A DNA stretch of 64,000 nt from Microcebus murinus (GCF_040939455.1 NC_134119.1:15798501-15862500); one strand, 5' to 3'. Counted from the first letter of the stretch, positions 25,370-38,705 are shown. Numbers and translations: made by a program. Notes: a model not told the origin generated them from the sequence alone.

Positions 25370-27560
25370 GTGTACTGGTTTACTCTTTCTGTGTAACAAG
25401 TCACCTCTACATTTAAGCCTGAAGCAACATTTGATCACTTCTTATAGTCCTTTGAGTTGGCTGGGTTGATCTTCTACCAGTTTTGTTGGGGCCACTCGTG
25501 GGACTACATCCAGCTGGAGAGTCAGTGAGGCTGGAAGGCCCAGGATGGCCTTCCTCACGGTCTGGCAGTTGGTGCTTTTGGCTAGGACTCTCTCTTGCTC
25601 CTTCACGTGGATTCTTATCTCCCAGTAGAGCAGCTTCCTTACAGAGACATCACAGCAGGCTCCAAGAGGATGACAGAGGAAGATGCAAGACCCCTGGAGG
25701 ACTAGACCCTTGGACACATATAATTTCACTTCCACTATTTTCTACTGGGCAAGGTAAGTCACAAGCCCAGCCCAGAAGCAAAGATCAGAATAGACTCAAC
25801 CTCCGGAGCGGGGAAGCTACAGAGATTCTGCAGCAATATTTAACCTGTCACAGTTTTCCATGTCACCACAGTTGTTAATATCAGCTGCAAAATAACTGTG
25901 TCCCCCCACCCCCACCCCAGTCCCAAGACCTTCCGATGTCTCATCCAGTTATAGGCTCAAGATCCTGGAGCTTGTGATCTGCGTCTGGTCTAGATGCAGA
26001 TAAAACCTCTCCGATGCAGCAGCTCTTCTTGGTCCAGAAACCTGTGAACTTAAAGCACCCGACATTCAAGGGACAGGAACCTGATGATGCAAGACCCACT
26101 CCCATTCAAAAAGGCAAGAGTGGGAAGAACGTAGGAGTTCTGAAATCTAGCAAGGCACATGCCTTCAGAGCTTTCTACCCACAAAGCAAGGAATATTTTT
26201 TGATCAGGCCTGGCTCTGCTCCCAGGAAATAGTTCCCTCATCAATTATTTTCTTTGGTTCTTAAATTCACCTTCTAGGCTCTCGGTTCTACTCTTTTAAT
26301 TCCTTTTTCTTTCCATGAGAGAGGATCTGTGTTTGGACCTCTCTCAGGCTGCTTCCGACCTATAGGTTTTGGGGGCCAACATCCTCTATTTGTTTTAAAC
26401 AATTTCTGTTTCCTTTAGTTCAAGCTGCCACAAGTCCTTTGAAAACATTTTGGGTTTTCTATGTATTATTTCGTACTCCATTAAACAAAAACCACATCCA
26501 CAGTTATATTCGAAATATGTTTCTCTCTACTGGGATGGACTTTCAGGGTACCGACCTATAGGTTTTGGGGGGTGAGAGGGTCTATTAGAGACCACCTTAA
26601 TTTTTCAGAGGGTCTTATAACTATACTCTTGATTTGATTGTGATTCTGAGGTCATTTTTTTCCCTTTGAGAATCTTTTTCATCTGTTTAAAAACTAGAAA
26701 TATTTTGAAAAACAGCTTTATTTACAAACTCAACATGTGCCAGGCCCTCCATATTTTTAAAAAATTCTGCTCACAAACTGAACAGCGTCCTCTTAATTCA
26801 TCTCTTTCTCTTATACTTTATCCTGTTCAGCTAGAAAAAGTCAATCACCATCTTCAACGTCCTGCCTTGTCATCTCCTTAACCAGATCCACAAGTTCATG
26901 AGCACATTTTATGTCTTTCAAATTGCTTCAGGCAAAGGTTTTCCAGTTCCCAAACTGGAGCTTGTCTCACCCCTTTTCCAGCCTCTCAAAAGGAGTGTCC
27001 CTAATACATTTCTAGTCTCCACTAATAGTTTCCTTACTCCTCTATCAGCTTCTGCCCATTGCCAAGTGCCAAAGCCAATGCCACATGTTTGACATGTTTC
27101 TTTTCTTTTTTCATAGCAGCACACACTTCCAGGTACAAATTTTTATGTCAGTTAACTATGCAGTATAAACAAAGTAATGGATTAAAATAAAAATGATTTG
27201 CTATTTTCACATTCTGTCTGTTGGCAGGGTGATTCCTCTGCTGGTCTCAACTGGCATTGCTCATGTATCTGCATTCAGCTGGTAGGCTGACTGGGGGCTG
27301 GGCTCAGCTATGGTGGCTGGAACTTTCTCTGCATGTGGTCTTTCATCCTAATTTCTTCACAGCAGGAGTCTTTTAGGCATGATGGTCTTAGGGCAGCATT
27401 CCCAGATGGCAAGCCCCAATTCATAAGCACTTTAACAAGCCTCTACTTACGTGCTGTTAACTTGGCCAAGACAAGTCCCATGGACAAGCCCGGAGTCAGT
27501 GTAGGAGGGGACCACCCAGGCCATGGATCCTGGGAGGTGTGACTCATTGGGCCATGACTA
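25370..27560. mobile_element. Composite of old retroelement remnants, family unresolved
   Basis: Both ends carry phrases typical of reversed mammalian LTR-type repeats. At the start is 'ctttctgtgtaacaagtcacc' with 'ctcttgctccttcacgtggattcttatctcccag'; at the end is 'attctgtctgttggcagggtgattcctctgctgg', 'ggtaggctgactgggggctgggctcagc' and 'agtgtaggaggggaccacccaggcc'. The interior ('gtctcatccagttataggctcaagatcctggagc', 'ccattcaaaaaggcaagagtgggaagaac') resembles the internal part of such elements. No retroviral open frame survives. The 131-codon frame at 25483-25878 lies inside it and is not a gene. Confidence 0.5.
26355..26571. repeat. Exact 21-bp direct repeat, copies 196 bp apart
   Basis: ccgacctataggttttggggg occurs at 26355-26375 and again, base for base, at 26551-26571. 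The 175 bp between show no poly(A), LTR or transposon termini that I recognise. Confidence 0.9.
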
Positions 27561-28029
27561 TAACCATCTTGCACAGAAAGATAGAAAACATCACCAACCA
27601 GAAAAGGCCTTCCTGACCCAGGTCCTCTGTCTCTTCTCTGTCTGTTGACCTCTCTGCAGTTCTAACCTGCAGTTCCTGCATGTGCTGATGACTATGGGCA
27701 CTAGACAACGTACCCAGGCAGCACCTAGCCCAGCATGCATATCCTTAGCCCATTGCCCTTGGAGAAGTTTTCAGGAAGGCAGGTTGTTCTTCCAACTCTG
27801 ACTCTGGTCTTGAGTATCCAGACCCATTCTGTGCAGATACCCTTCCCCCTTCCCTGGAGTCATATGTAACATTCTTGGCACTATAAAAATGGAACGCCCA
27901 CTGGTGTTTGCCTCAGATACATAAGAGCTCTGCATCTAACAGGACAGCATCCCTCCATTTTTGTGCTCAGATGATCTCTCCAAGAGAGCAGGTCTGCTAT
28001 CTGTCCTAGCCATCTCTAAGATAGAGCCA
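27561..28029. other. Unique intergenic DNA
   Basis: No repeat or gene is recognised between the two retroelement regions. Confidence 0.35.
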
Positions 28030-28560
28030 AATAGCTCTGCCTCCTGGCATTCGCACCCTCCTGTAATCCTCTCCCCGTAAGTGTAGGCGGGACGTATTGA
28101 CTTGCTCCTAACCAATAGAATATGGCAGGAGTGATGTGGTTATTAAAGCTTCGGTTATTAAAGAACTGTGGCTTCCATCCTGGGCACCTTCTCACACTCT
28201 CTCTTGGGCTGCTTATTGCTTACTCTGGCAGAACCCAGCTGTCATGTTGCAAGGCAGCCGTGTGGAAAGACCCACATCATTGAGCTTGGAAGGTGACCTT
28301 CTGAGGCCTGCCCACCACCACGTGAGAGAGTGAGCTGAGAAGCTGGCCTTCCCCAAGCCATCACTGAGATGACCACATCCCCGGCTGATGCTCTGATTGC
28401 AGCCTGTGAGGGACCCTGAGCCACAGCCACACACCTCGGATGCTCCTGCACTCCCGACCCATAGGAACGGTGAGATTATGCATGTTTGTTGTTTCCAGTT
28501 GCCAAGTGTTGGGGTAATCTGTTACACAGCAACAGGTAACTAACACATAATTTCAATTGC
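28030..28560 (+). mobile_element. LTR fragment, ERVL-MaLR (MLT1-like), tentative
   Basis: It reads 'ctaaccaatagaatatggcaggagtgatgtgg', 'gagagtgagctgagaagctggcc', 'ctctgattgcagcctgtgagggaccctgagcc' and ends 'tgttgtttccagttgccaagtgttggggtaatctgttacacagcaacaggtaactaacac'. This is the common LTR ending with a final transcribed A/T-rich part. No internal retroviral sequence is attached. The subfamily is not resolved. Confidence 0.65.
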
Positions 28561-28989
28561 AGCCTTTGTAAAAATGTGCATAGCCCAGGAGTACCCCATC
28601 CCCAAATGGCCAGCATAAGACTAGCAGAGGCGCGAAAGAAAGGGTGAGGCCAGGAAGGGGTGTGGGGAATCTGGAGGGTTTCTTTGACCCCTCAGCCATT
28701 TGTCCGTGTTTTCCTTTCCTGGACATTGTGGTCTTTCAGAGCCTTTAGCCAAGCAGAAAACAAGTCCCTGCAGGGTTAAGACAGCCGAAACAAGTAATCG
28801 AATACTTTCTTTCGATTGGGTTAGTAGCAAAGGCATTGACTAGTTTTTTTTAGCTGAGACAAGGACAGTTTAGCCTGTCTAAATTAGATCTCTTCAGCAT
28901 CATTGGTTCGAACAGCCTCCTCATTTTTGCTCCAGATACTTTATACATTTCTGTTGCTGTTGTTCTGGGGCAGTGGGAGAAGCAAAAAT
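28561..28989. other. Unique intergenic DNA
   Basis: No repeat or gene is recognised. A T-run lies at about 28842-28850. Confidence 0.35.
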
Positions 28990-29560
28990 GAATTCTCTTT
29001 TCTTAGGTAGGAGGACTGATTGCCTCTACCTGCCTGGCGTGATTATTGCAGCACATATGGTTTAGAGCTGCCAAGAAAAGTAATGGATCTGCCTGAATTA
29101 GTGCCTGGCTTGGGTGAGCACTGAAGCAGAAATTCTCCCTCCTTTTAACACTTTGGCTCAGTGAGGCAGGCCAAGCCCTATAATCATCATTGATTATCTC
29201 ATTCGGCATGACTCCTGGGAAATCTTGGGTGAAAGCAAATTGAATCGGATATTTGCTGCCACTCTTGTAAAAGGGGCCTCTCTTAGATTAATTTCAGGGA
29301 TGATGGCAGCCCAGAGAAGGAGGCCCTGGAGTAGCGTGGCCAAGGGGGCCGTCTGGCATTGTGAGAAGATGCAGCTCGTGTGAACTGAGATATAGAAAGG
29401 GTGGCTTTGGAGCAAAGCATGATCTTTTACCATAGAGGATTAGTCACAGGGGGAGGCTCCTTCTCAGAGGAGCTTGCCTGGCTGGCACCTGGGAAAGGCT
29501 GATTGTTAGGGAAGATTAATTGACTAAAGCCCCTTCCCCATTGTCCTTGTGGGTATCTGA
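28990..29560. promoter_or_regulatory. Candidate conserved non-coding element with a palindromic TGATTAT pair
   Basis: This is unique sequence with no repeat resemblance. At 29180-29197 ATAATCA, a four-base spacer and TGATTAT form a perfect 7-bp inverted repeat. TGATTAT resembles PBX/HOX composite half-sites. Further words include 'aagattaattgac' near 29512 and 'agattaattt' near 29285. It is predicted on motif and composition only. Confidence 0.28.
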
Positions 29561-31309
29561 GGCTCCCTAGGGAGGAAGGGGCTGCAGAAGCCCTCTTGGG
29601 CAGAACCTCAGGCACAAAGGGAAAAGAAACCCTTTTGTGGACTGTGGGTCATTCTGAGGAATCCTTTGCCTCTAGGGGAGTAAGATGAATGGGCAAAACT
29701 TAAAAAGGCCAAGGATTTATTTAATGAGAGGAGGAATTGGGGCTGGCTCCTGCTGGGGGCCCAGTGGCATCGCTGGGAGAGCAATCAACACTCAAGCCTG
29801 CCCCCGCCCCCGGGCCACCACCTCCCTCAGGAACAGCCCACCTGGCAGGAAGTGGGGCCTTTCTGACTCTGGAAGAGGAGCCCCCCTCCAAAGGATAATG
29901 GTCATGAGACTGGGCAAAACATCAGCACCAACTAGAGAAAGCCAATGATGTGAAACCAGCATGTGGGCACTGCCCTGGCTGGCAAATCCATCGCATGGGC
30001 ATCCCAAGTAAGTGGGATCCCCAGGTGTGACCATGGGGAGACTATCTCTGGGAAGATTTTATGGGCGAGGTTAGTAAGACAGCAACAACACTAATCCATA
30101 TTGTTTACCAAGTGCCTGCTATATATATATATAATATACGCAATTGCTAATAATAGACCCACAAAAGAGGTATTATTATTGGTAGTGGACAATGTTGGTG
30201 CTCCACCCAGATCACTTTGGGTCCCTTTCACCAGTTTTGTGCACCTTGGCTTACTTGAGTGTGTACTCTTGCTTTCAACAGCAAGCACCTGTAGTTATTT
30301 TTCATAATATTTCCCTTGGACTGGTGGAGCTTGCTTGCAGAGCTGGAAGTGCCTCAGAATTTACAGCTGCCTTCCTTTTCTGCATCCCATGATGGACACA
30401 GAAATACAAAGCACCAGCCCCTTTGGACAAGGCCAGCTCTGAGCTGTAATTCCCAGGCCAGAATTCCCCTGTAGCATGAGGCTGGGGCTGCCCTCTGCAG
30501 AACTCTTGCCTGAGATCACATATGCGCTTAGCTCCCTCTGTTTCCCCTCCTCCTCCCCCATCCAACCTCTAGTTTCTCCTGGGAGCACTTCCTTAATAAT
30601 ATAAATTCTCATCTTGGGATTTGCTCCTGGGAAGCCTAACTGAAGATGTTAGCCTTGATTTGAAAATTGGAAAACTAAAGAATTTAGTGAGATGAAGTCA
30701 GTTGCTTCTGATTTGGGATTTACAACCAGTCCTATCTTGCTGTAGAATTTTTGCTCTTTCTCTCACTTTCAAAGAGGGGAAGTTCATGTATGGAAAACTT
30801 GGAGAAAAGTTCATGCTTTCACTTTTAGGACTTTCTTGCCCATGGGACCAAGAATTGGCCAAAGTCACAGAAACCTTTTAGTGGCAACTCTTGGGAAGTA
30901 TGCAATGAACTTGTCAGGACTTCTCAGTAGGTGCATTTCATTTGGCTTTTCCCAAAAATTAAATCCAATAGTCAACGGATCTACCACCTTGAAATTACCC
31001 CCAAAGAACACCTTTCTTGGAGGTGTGTTTGCAGCTTCTTCTATGCCCAAAGTGTCTTCCAGGACAATGTGGTGCTGGCATGTGGGATATACCATAGTGA
31101 GGGGTCATTGCTTTGTGTTTATGTTCTTTCAAAGCTAGAGGTCAGGCAACCACTGTCATGATCCTGTCATTGTTGCAGAAGGACTGGCTTATCCTCCTAG
31201 GGGGAGGTAAACTTTGGGAGCTGTGATATGGCTCCAGCACTGGCATTGGGTGCCTGAGAAATTGTGGATTCTTAAGACTGGAGAGGAGAGGGGAGGAGAG
31301 TGATGGAAA
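29561..31309. other. Unique intergenic DNA
   Basis: It contains a short (AT)n run at about 30119-30138 and otherwise no recognised repeat or gene. Open frames up to 100 codons (30836-31138) lack protein character. Confidence 0.35.
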
Positions 31310-31560
31310 AATAGATGAGCAGCGCTAGAGAGGTATTGCTTTGGACTCCAAAAGATTCAGACTGAAATCCTGGCTCATCAATTCTAGCTTCAGACAAATG
31401 ACTTAACCCCTCTAAGCCTCATTTCCTCATCTGCATGATGGGAATTCTAAATTGTCCCGAATTCATAGAATTGCTCTGATTTTTTAATGAAATGATGTAT
31501 GCAAAGGACCTGATATAAAGTTTGGCAATAGTAGATATTCAGTGATGATGCCTGTGTTTT
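31310..31560 (+). mobile_element. MIR SINE, plus strand
   Basis: It follows the MIR order: 'ttggactccaaaagattcagactgaaatcctggctcatcaattctagcttcagacaaatgacttaacccctctaagcctcatttcctcatctgcatgatggg', then 'atgatgtatgcaaaggacctg'. Confidence 0.88.
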
Positions 31561-33099
31561 ATTTAAGGGCTTAGTTACAAATTGTTTTTGCTTATATCAA
31601 GTAGAAGGGAATGGTCGGGAGATTGCATAAAATATAGCCTGTATATCAATATCTATCTTGTATACTTGAACTCTAACAAAGTGCCTGCCCACTAACCAGT
31701 TCTTATTCTGTGCCTGTAGGAAGAGATGAAGGCAAGACCTGTATTATAAAAGCTCAATATTCTTATAAGAACTGTGCCTTCCACAACTTTTCCAGTGATG
31801 ACTGCATAAAATATGGAGCCCATGACTATGAATTTTTATATCCTGGTGGGACTCTGGAACTTTTAGACTTGCAGACAAAAAGTTAATGTTTAGGCAGGAA
31901 TTGCTCAACTAGGTTGGGCTCTGCTGGTTTTAGGGCTACTCAAATTCATTCTCTATGCATGCCCAGTTGGCCTTGTCTTCTAGATGTTAAAACTGATTCT
32001 CTTGAGTATGAGCTGTGTAGTTGAGACAAAGAACACGGAAAGTATCCCAAAGGATGCCCAAGGGACTCTTCCCTCTACTCTGACTTGCTGATGATTATAA
32101 GAGATCAGAATAAATGCACTCATGAGTTAATGATTCATAAATGATGCTTCTAGGTAGATAGTCCTTACTGTGGTTAAATTTGGGGAAGGGAGAACTCCAG
32201 GACTCTTGGGTGACTAGAATTCTATGATAGAATCCGATTTCTTTATCCCTGCAGAATTTCTTATGCAGGCTTTTGTTTGTTTTTGTCACTTGAATTATCT
32301 GAAAGTGGCTCTTGTTTGGCTTTTAGCTAAAAAAAAATCTTTCCTGTAAATACACATTGCTCAGTCACATGCATTTTTGAAAAATTAAACCAGCAGAGGA
32401 CCTGTCACTGAGTGCCAGTGCTTTTGGATAATAAAGATGTGGAAAGGTTGTGGGTTGATTGCAGTGTTTCTGGGTAAAGATCTGGGCTGGGTCTGTGTCG
32501 TCTTCCTTTCCAGGGGTGTACAGTTGTGTTCGCGATGTAGGACAGTCATAACCTTAAGCAAAGGCACTCCTGGGAGAGCCACCCCCTGTATCCCGAAAGA
32601 TTGAAGTACGTAGACAGGGCAAAAATCCCTAAAAGTTTTCTGAATTTCTTATCCCAGCCATGCATAATCCAGTTCTGAAAGGGCCTAGAAAAATAATCCC
32701 TGTGCTCACACCTGTCCCATCACTTAACTGAACGTCTGGGCAAGTTCATGATGGAGCACTTGCAGAAGGTGGAAATGCTGAGTTTGCTGGGCTGCCAGGA
32801 ACAGGAGCAGAAATAAAATAAACCTTGACAAAATTGATACTGGCCTCTGCTGATGGAAAACGCAGTACAAAGTGGCTGGAGCACATGTTTGCAGGAGCAC
32901 GCTATGCGAGGAACCACGCTATGCCTGCTTTCACCTACCAGAGATCAGCGGTTGGCTGTGTTTGGCCAACAGACATCTCTCATTTAGTTGGGAAGAGTAT
33001 GGAAATTTTTTTTTGTTTTCACTGCAGGAAGGCCTCTTTATCTCACAGTGTCCTGTCCTCACTGTTGCCTTAACTTCTCTTGTCACTTTCTGCACGTCT
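31561..33099. other. Unique intergenic DNA
   Basis: No repeat or gene is recognised. A small direct repeat (cacgctatgc at about 32899 and 32916) is noted. Confidence 0.35.
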
Positions 33100-33285
33100 G
33101 GATGTCATTTGACTCTCCCAGGAGTGATGTGAGCTGCAACCTGGCCCCTATGCCCAGCCTCATTTTCCTCAACTGCCAAACGTGACACAGCCCTTTTCAC
33201 AGGGTAGTGACAATCTAACGTAACAACGTGGGTGACGTGCCCAGCATGGGCTAGCGCTTTGCAAATTCAACCCACTTCTCTTTCT
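33100..33285 (+). repeat. MIR-like fragment, plus strand
   Basis: 'gccccta...cccagcctcattttcctcaactgccaaacgtgac' is followed by 'gtgcccagcatgggctagcgctttgcaaa', consistent with the second half of MIR. Confidence 0.5.
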
Positions 33286-34059
33286 TTTCTGTCTTTCTTG
33301 TTTCTTGCTTTCTCCTTTCTCTTGCCCCATTTCACATGCCTGTCCCTCTATGTCTTCTTTCCTTGATGATACTTTGATATCTATGGGATCTCTTTGGTAA
33401 ACTTCAAACTAGTTTTCTTTCGTCAACAGGAGCTCTGGGTTATTATGGCTTGTCCCGAAGTAAAAGTTGTAGTCTGTGTGTCTTCTGCTTCTCCACAATT
33501 TCTGGGTTGGAAGGAGACAAGTCTAAAAGGCACAAAAGTGATTCAACCCTGAGTTAAGATGAGGTTTATCTCTAGATTAATTCAAAAGGTGTTAGAAGAG
33601 GATAACCTTGGATGTGTTTTGCCTGGGGGATCTTACAGGTGGTAAAATTAAATTGCCTCCCCATGAGCAGAGAAAATATTATTCCAGTGTTTGGAGACCC
33701 ACCTAAATAGATGCAAAATCTAGGGAACAAAGTAGCAACAGGAGAGTCATCTGAGACTTTTAGAAATCAAAGGGAACATGGTAACAAATCCTTCTACTTG
33801 GGTCTTTTATAGTTGAGGGAAAGGAGGTTTGTTAGGTTAAGGGTCTTGTTCAAGGCATGTGGGTATTTGGTGGCCAGGGACCTTCACACTGAGTGCCCAG
33901 TTTTCATTCCTCATCTTGCATCCTCACTGACTGCAGAACTCTTTCAGCGTCTGCATCCTGAATAACAAGAATTAAGCTGGGGATTATTGCAGGCAAAAGG
34001 TTACATAACCAATGAAGAGATTATTGAGTAGTGATGCTGACTTTGGCACTGTAAAAAGA
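33286..34059. other. Unique intergenic DNA
   Basis: A pyrimidine-rich stretch occupies about 33275-33365. No gene or named repeat is recognised. Confidence 0.35.
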
Positions 34060-34250
34060 GATAAGAAGTCACGGCCCAGAGGGAGGGAAGGGGAACCTTC
34101 TTTGACTTTATGGAGATCTGGGTATAACCCCTAATTCGGGTACTTAGTAGCTGTGAACCGTGGAAATGCCATTTAATTTTCTTAAGGATTGCTTCCCCCA
34201 TGTGCAAGATAAAGATAATTTCTGAACTGCACATTGCAAAAGTTTATGGC
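34060..34250 (+). mobile_element. MIR SINE fragment
   Basis: 'ggagatctgggtataacccctaattcgggtacttagtagctgtgaaccgtggaaatgccatttaattttcttaaggattgcttcccccatgtgcaagataaagataat' parallels the central MIR core. Confidence 0.75.
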
Positions 34251-34269
34251 GACTTTCCAAATATAGATG

Positions 34270-34375
34270 GTTTAGTCCAACAAAAGTATTTAACGTGCAC
34301 CTACTAGGTGCAGGGTACTTTATGCCAGGCAGCAGAGATTCAAAGATGAACACGGCAAGAGCATGCTACCTGTGC
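34270..34375 (-). repeat. Ancient LINE fragment (L2-like)
   Basis: 'gtccaacaaaagtatttaacgtgcacctactaggtgcagggtactttatgccaggcagcagagattcaaagatgaacac' follows the 'attgagcacctactatgtgccaggcact' reverse-strand LINE pattern. Confidence 0.65.
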
Positions 34376-34590
34376 TAAATGATGAAATGTCATGTTTGCA
34401 TAAGGGAATAGATCATTATTATTACGACCTCAAGGGCTTCCCCCTTCTCCTTGGAAGCGATGGCTGGAAAAACATCTGTCAGCTCCCCCATCACCCACAC
34501 AGCTCAGAGCTCTGGGATTTATTGCTCTCAGTAGTTACAAGAGCATATAGTACATGATACAATGGTGATTGTTTAAAACAGTCCTCCTGC

Positions 34591-34825
34591 AATTATATAT
34601 ATATATGTCTTATATATATATATAATGTTTATATATATAATGTTTATATATAATGTTTTAAGTATTTATTATAAGTATTTATTATACCTATAATATTTAT
34701 TACATATTATAATATAATAAATAAATATAGTATTTATACTTATAATAAAATGCTTTTATTATAAGTATTTATTATAATGTTTTAAGTATTATATATATAA
34801 TGTTTTATATATATATAATGTTCTA
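34591..34825. repeat. A/T-only island with reiterated TATAATGTT units
   Basis: About 235 bp are almost purely A and T. (TA)n runs alternate with several copies of tataatgttt and of aagtatttattata. Much of it is self-complementary. It is probably an expanded and decayed microsatellite. Confidence 0.9.
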
Positions 34826-35413
34826 AGGGTGACTCACATCTTGTTCTTAAGGAAGAATCATGATCTACAAGGAAAAGTATAGCATGGAGTCCAGAAAGCA
34901 GGAGCTGAATTTCTCAAGTTGCTCTATCCCCAACCTGCGTTAAGGTCCTGGAGCCCTCGCTTAATTTTTCTGAGTGTGAATTCCCTTTTCTCTACTCAGG
35001 GAAGAAGAATCTTGCCCTGACTGCTCCAGAGGTTTCTTGTGATGTCAAGATGACAGTGGGCATGGGAGCATTTTAGACAAATGATCAGTGTTGGAAAGGA
35101 AAAGCTTAGCAGCGGGCCTGACACCTGTTTGGGGCCTTTACCTGGGACACCTGGAAAAGAAAGAGGTGAACCAGGCCAGTTCCCTTGCAAACTCAAACTC
35201 ACTAGGAAACAAGACTTCCCACAAAAACACACAAACAATATTTACCAGCAGAAAGATAAGGAAAAGTCCTTTTCTGTGAGCTACTTGTAGCAAGGCATGC
35301 CTAGTCTGTGTCAGTTGCTTATTATAAATAAATATTAAATTTATGGATTTATAGGACATGGCTCTCTAGAAAATGCTACCTGGCTATGTGATTTATTTGC
35401 TAACTGTCGTGTG
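34826..35413. other. Unique intergenic DNA
   Basis: No repeat or gene is recognised. Confidence 0.35.
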
Positions 35414-35900
35414 TTGCTATTGCTTATAAAGTTTGAATCAAAAATAAACTTGGTCCTAGGTCTGACCAGCGATTCCTATTGAATCTCATTTGCATAATCT
35501 CTGTGCTATGTCAGGTGTCATCACAGGTAAGGCAGGAAAAGGTGAAAGGATGAAAAGGAGACGCTCCACAGCTGAACTGGCTCCTCTGTTCACGCGATGC
35601 ATATCAGGCCGTTCTTAAAACTCACATGAGAAACCTGAACCACAACAATCCTGACGCAGGAGAAAACTGACATTTGGGGATTGTGTTGACAGTCTTGACC
35701 TTTCTGCGGGAACACTGGTTGGCAGTGTCTTGCTGTGTCTGGTAAACTTTGATTCGGAAGTAAATTTGATGCTCGGTATCATCCATGGTTGGAGATGAGT
35801 CTCATTTGCGTTATCTCGGTGCTTTCTCAGGTGTCATTGGGTAATGACATCATTTATTAATATCATCGAGAGCATCTGTGAGACCAGTCTAATCTCTGGG
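35414..35900. promoter_or_regulatory. Candidate enhancer built of a duplicated ~107-bp module
   Basis: Module A (35414-35520) and module B (35730-35836) align without gaps at a constant offset of 316 bp, by my count 75 of 107 identical. The strongest block is A 35484-35520 against B 35800-35836: (a/g)tctcatttgc, a tATCTC element, gTGCT and then tcaggtgtca. Module A carries TCATTTGCAT, a match to the POU octamer ATTTGCAT; B has TCATTTGCGT. Both end in CAGGTG, an E-box of the ZEB/E-protein type. The sequence matches no repeat I know. The function is inferred. Confidence 0.4.
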
Positions 35901-36558
35901 GTAAATGTTTTGTGTCTGGGGTGGGGGACATAAGTAAATGATAAAGAGAAGCCCAGGCTCAGCACAGTGACATCTTACAGCACGTGCCTAGGCAGCTGGG
36001 GCAGAAAGGAAATGCCTCGGGCTTTGCTGACTGTTATTAATACAATCAAAGAAGCCGCAAGTGAGAAACAGCCACTCAATCCACCCAGTGGGCATGGTCA
36101 CCAATGTCTACAGCTTGTCTTTAACTCTGTAGCCATAATCTACTCCATCATTCTTTATTGTTGGATTGTCCCCTCCCAACCAACCCCTCCACCCCCAAAC
36201 CCACCGTCTCCTCTGATGCTTATTAGAACAGTAGCATTCTGCATTCCTATCTCTCCTTCTCTGTTATTTACCTTGAGTTACCTGCATCTCCCCAAATGCA
36301 GCAAGAACGTGGCAAGCCTGGCCTCCCCTCCAGAGTGCTCTGCCTCCTGGCTCCCTTTTCCACACACTGGCCAGTGCTATTTTGAAAGCCAAGTGGTAGA
36401 GGCAAAGGCAGACGCAACAGATGGATTGTCTCTTTATTCTAGGTAAAAATACTCTTTAGAGTAATTAACTCAAAAAGGCAAGAAAGATTTTATCTTCTTG
36501 GAACTTGCAAAGGCTCACTTTTGCAAACTCCAGACAGACAGAGAAGAATCAGAGGGAA
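35901..36558. other. Unique intergenic DNA
   Basis: A 159-codon open frame (35967-36446) has no protein character or splice context. The sequence is continuous with the duplicated module on its left and has no recognised repeat. Confidence 0.35.
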
Positions 36559-36733
36559 CAGTAGTTCTCTACCTTGACTGCCAAATTACTGAGGGTGCTT
36601 TGAAAAAAAATACTATACCTGGGCCCCACTCCAGACACATTTAATTAGAACTTCTGAGATCGAGGCCCAGGCATGCAATTTTAAAATTGTTTTCCAGGTG
36701 ATTCTAATGGGTAGCAATAGTTGCAAACCACTA
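36559..36733. mobile_element. hAT-Charlie MITE (MER3/MER20 type)
   Basis: It begins 'cagtagttctctaccttgactg' and ends 'gcaaaccacta', the terminal inverted repeat pair of Charlie elements (CAGTGGTTCTC...GAGAACCACTG) with a few changes. The interior has 'cctgggccccactcca', 'aggcccaggcatgca' and 'ccaggtgattctaatg', typical of this group. A clean 8-bp duplication is not visible. Confidence 0.8.
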
Positions 36734-38043
36734 GGGTAGAAATTTTGTGGTCATTTATTATTGTCCTTATGAAAAAAAAATCCAGTAGAAAGTGCATTTC
36801 AGGGCATAAAATGACTCAGGGCTAAAATATTAATATTTGCTATTGTAAGATCAGCTACATAAAATGAAAACCCAGGTTTAGACCAGAGCATTAAGTCAAC
36901 CCATGTATGAAATGATTTCCTTTGATGTTATGACACTAACAAGTCCTGAGACGGTGGTTTCTGATGAGAATGTGCTTAATGACCTGAGTCCATCTATGAG
37001 CCCGAGAAATACCCTGATTTGACTTCTCCCTTTTCAAGCTTACCAACTTGAAAAGCATATTAGTATTTTTTCCATTTAATAAAATGACTTGCAACTGAGA
37101 TCTTATGAGAAAACGTGTGGTCCATATTATGTCAGAGATATGACCCTTCTTGCTTCCTTCCTACTCAGGGAAGAGCTGGCACCTCTGTTCTCAGGAGAAG
37201 CAGCACAGAATTTGTATGTTATTGCAGAAATTATGAACTCTGCAGACAAATGGATCACATTAAAGGACCCAAGGGGGAGACATATTTGTAGTCATTGTCT
37301 GCACGTGAGAAATTTTTCCCTGCATAATTTTGCTCTTAAGGATGATAGAATGAGGTCCACTTTAATTAAATGCACAAGGAACACTAATCCACTTTGAAAG
37401 GCACTGCTAATCCACTTATTGGTGGCCAAGCTATGTAGATATTAATGGGACTTTCAAGAGAACAGGAACAAGAGTAAGTCAATTTATAGGAAATCCTCAC
37501 TCTTGGAACAGGCACTCTCTTGCATGTATTCCTCATGGTCAATGGCTATCAAGCAAACCCAAAGTCAGTCCATTATTCCCTAACTCATGGCTATGTCTTC
37601 ATTAAGGGGCTGTGTATATAACAAACAGTCTGGTAAGTAAGGAAAGTAAGAAATTGTGGGTCTGTTTACAATTTGGTTCCCATACTCAATTGTACATTAG
37701 TTTTGTCTCCTGTTAATAAGTTTTTGTGTATGTACTCCACACTCCAGGTTATTTCTGTACATATTATTATGGCTTTGCATTTCAGTCCTGAGAGAAACTT
37801 AAAAAATAAATTATGTGCTACTGCATTTATTGTTGTTATGAATAGTTTTATGATATTGTTTTTATTTATTTATTTTTTTCACTAAATAGACACTGGAACT
37901 TCTATAACAAATCACTCAGAATGTAACCATTGTTCTGGAAAGGCTTGAATATTTTCAGCAGAAGGAAAGAAAAGTGTATCATCATCATTTTGATTGGAAA
38001 AATAGCTGAGCTGTCTAAGAAATATTCCATGGCGAAGATCATT
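36734..38043. other. A/T-rich unique intergenic DNA
   Basis: A-runs lie near 36605 and 36772. The 102-codon frame at 37089-37397 has no identifiable homology. No repeat is recognised. Confidence 0.35.
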
Positions 38044-38044
38044 A

Positions 38045-38357
<313 letters not shown>

Positions 38358-38534
38358 AAAAATACAAGCTCCATGGCTGGCTTCAGAATCTCCTCTGCGA
38401 ATCTGGCAGTACTCCACTAAAAAACAAAAACAAACAAACAAAAAACTCCTTAAGTGATTCTGATAGACTCAATAGTCTGTGTTTGGCCATTGGCCATGTG
38501 CTCATTTAGAGCTGAAGTGGGGAGAATAAACTTG

Positions 38535-38705
38535 CATTTATTATGTAACTGGTACATCCACTCTTATATTTATGACTCATAATGATTTTATAAGATAGGG
38601 GTTGCTATATTGATTTTATACTTTAGAAAACTGTCCAGAGTCACACAAGTAAGACAAATTGTGAGTTAGAGATTCAAACTTTGGAGTTGCCTTGAAGCTA
38701 ATTCT
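38535..38705 (-). mobile_element. MIR SINE, minus strand
   Basis: 'gcatttattatgtaactggtacatcc', 'tttatactttagaaaactgtccagagtcacacaagtaagacaaattgtgagttagagattcaaactt' follows the reverse of MIR (the 'ggtcacacagctagtaagtggcagagc...attcgaac' phrase). Confidence 0.75.
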